This document shows, piece by piece, positions 5,536 through 6,016 of a stretch of DNA of 6,016 bases (within the stretch, counting starts at the first letter, position 1; every line of letters begins with the position of its first letter). The position numbers and the translations under genes were made by a program. Origin of the DNA: Angelakisella sp. (GTDB taxonomy: Bacteria > Bacillota > Clostridia > Oscillospirales > Ruminococcaceae); contig JAAWGY010000153.1 in assembly GCA_022795575.1 (NCBI GenBank), positions 1 to 6,016 on the forward strand, read 5' to 3'. The notes beneath the pieces are model-generated. The model saw only the letters and a list, made by a program, of their open reading frames with translations, did no database searches and was not told where the DNA came from.

Positions 5536-5709
5536 ATGAGCTGCAACTGCAATAACGCCAACAAGTCCATTGAATGCACCGTTACCAACTGCCGCAACCA
5601 CTGCAACGGCGCCAACTACTGCAGCCTGGAGCGTATCCTGGTGGGCACCCACGAGGCCAATCCCACTATGGACCAGTGCACCGACTGCAAGTCCTTCCAG
5701 ATGAAGTAA
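5536..5709 (+). CDS. DUF1540 domain-containing cysteine-rich small protein
   Basis: A 57-residue protein with eight cysteines at residues 3, 5, 14, 19, 23, 29, 48 and 51. The pattern CTVTNC, then C23, YCSLERILVG and the closing CTDCKSF matches the DUF1540 family, small proteins common in Clostridia and Bacilli and of unknown function. The cysteine spacing suggests metal binding, but this is inference. The ATG at 5536 follows AGGAGG (5520-5525) at 10 nt. An in-frame ATG at 5458 would add 26 residues of leader-like sequence through the hairpin and the ribosome binding site, so it was rejected. There is no signal peptide or membrane segment, so it is probably cytoplasmic. It is a single-gene unit between the upstream operon terminator and its own terminator. 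Confidence 0.92.
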   Translation: MSCNCNNANKSIECTVTNCRNHCNGANYCSLERILVGTHEANPTMDQCTDCKSFQMK

Positions 5710-5749
5710 GTACCCGGCGGGGATGCCGATGATGCCTGCATTGCGCGGG

Positions 5750-5778
5750 AAAAGGGGGGAGGAGCCCCCCCTTTTTTT
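5750..5778 (+). terminator. Intrinsic terminator of the DUF1540 gene
   Basis: AAAAGGGGGG (5750-5759), loop AGGAG, then CCCCCC(C) with TTTT (5765-5775) and a run of seven T (5772-5778). It is a textbook intrinsic terminator 40 nt after the stop codon. The A-run opposite the T-run suggests it may also work on the opposite strand. Confidence 0.9.
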
Positions 5779-5807
5779 GTGCCGGGCGGTGTTGCTTGGG
5801 GGAAGGG

Positions 5808-6016
5808 ATTTTGGGCTGGTGGGGCAAAAATGCGCCTGCCGCCGAAACCGAACATAGCCACAAATCAGCAAGCCTATCCCATACTACTCCTCCCGTAGGC
5901 CGAAGGCCGGAGGGTTCCCCCCGCAGGGAATCAAAATCCGCCGGAGGCACCTTATCAGGCCAACCGGAAGGAGGGAGCGGGCCAATTCGCTTCCCCCACA
6001 AGGCCGCTGGAGCCTG
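5808..6016 (-). repeat. Right copy of the ~200-bp repeat, inverted relative to the left end
   Basis: Read on the minus strand this begins AGGCTCCAGCGGCCTTG at 6015, the same as the first bases of the window. The high-identity parts are 5936-6015 and 5846-5885; similarity fades by about 5808. It carries the 31-bp unit once (5917-5947), and where the left copy has a second unit it has instead a hairpin-forming stretch, CCTCC-CGTA-GGCC-GAA-GGCC-GGAGG (5889-5913). It lies just beyond the DUF1540 terminator. A TTG-started open frame at the same relative place as in the left copy runs inward on this strand. Confidence 0.85.
5889..5913. other. Hairpin inside the right repeat copy
   Basis: GGCC (5898-5901) and GGCC (5905-5908) pair around a 3-nt loop, and the outer CCTCC (5889-5893) pairs with GGAGG (5909-5913), leaving an asymmetric bulge CGTA. 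The left copy lacks this exact structure. Confidence 0.5.

Noticed and set aside
4957..5871. 304-residue antisense frame across the intergenic region and DUF1540
   Set aside because: It runs through two terminators, the quadruplex region and the DUF1540 gene, and has no recognisable domain.
1..6016. Composite transposon or integrative element bounded by the inverted repeats
   Set aside because: No transposase, integrase or recombinase is present, cargo looks like ordinary chromosomal genes, and target-site duplications cannot be seen because the window ends at the repeats.

Overview
The window looks like a piece of chromosome from a high-GC gut-type member of the Clostridia, most likely the Oscillospirales (Flavonifractor/Pseudoflavonifractor-like). 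The grounds are GC-rich genes with AGGAGG-type ribosome binding sites, a lipoprotein-anchored sugar ABC transporter without its own ATPase, a DUF1540 cysteine-rich small protein, and many structured intergenic repeats. The genus is inference; there is no rRNA or marker gene.

Layout, left to right: (1) 1-235, one copy of a roughly 200-bp repeat whose partner lies inverted at 5808-6016, so the pair brackets the whole window. (2) 236-532, a gene-free stretch ending in a hairpin and an extended -10 promoter. (3) 533-1423, a membrane-anchored SPFH/prohibitin-family protein, followed by a hairpin terminator. (4) 1489-1750, the control region of the transporter operon, with candidate -10 boxes and a pair of short direct repeats two helical turns apart. 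(5) 1751-4967, a three-gene carbohydrate ABC import operon: lipoprotein substrate-binding protein, MalF/UgpA-type permease and MalG/UgpE-type permease. The 179-bp gap between binding protein and permease holds a perfect 14-bp hairpin and an 83-nt three-way-junction-like inverted repeat. (6) 4994-5139, a three-hairpin cloverleaf-like element and then a strong intrinsic terminator. (7) 5140-5535, a 396-bp gene-free, C/A-rich stretch with a strong G-quadruplex motif on the minus strand. (8) 5536-5709, a 57-residue DUF1540 protein with eight cysteines, followed by an intrinsic terminator. (9) The inverted right-hand repeat.

All four larger or small real genes plus the DUF1540 gene are on the plus strand, but they appear to be separate transcription units: SPFH alone, the transporter operon, and DUF1540 alone. 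The transporter would capture a sugar or oligosaccharide outside the cell and bring it through the two permeases, powered by an ATPase encoded elsewhere (MsmX/MsmK-type sharing is known in Firmicutes). The substrate cannot be read from the sequence, since no glycosidase or regulator is adjacent.

The coding content is ordinary. The unusual content is between the genes: the flanking inverted repeats, the structured element inside the transporter operon, the cloverleaf element behind it and the quadruplex motif. I found no evidence of a complete new defence, mobile or biosynthetic system.
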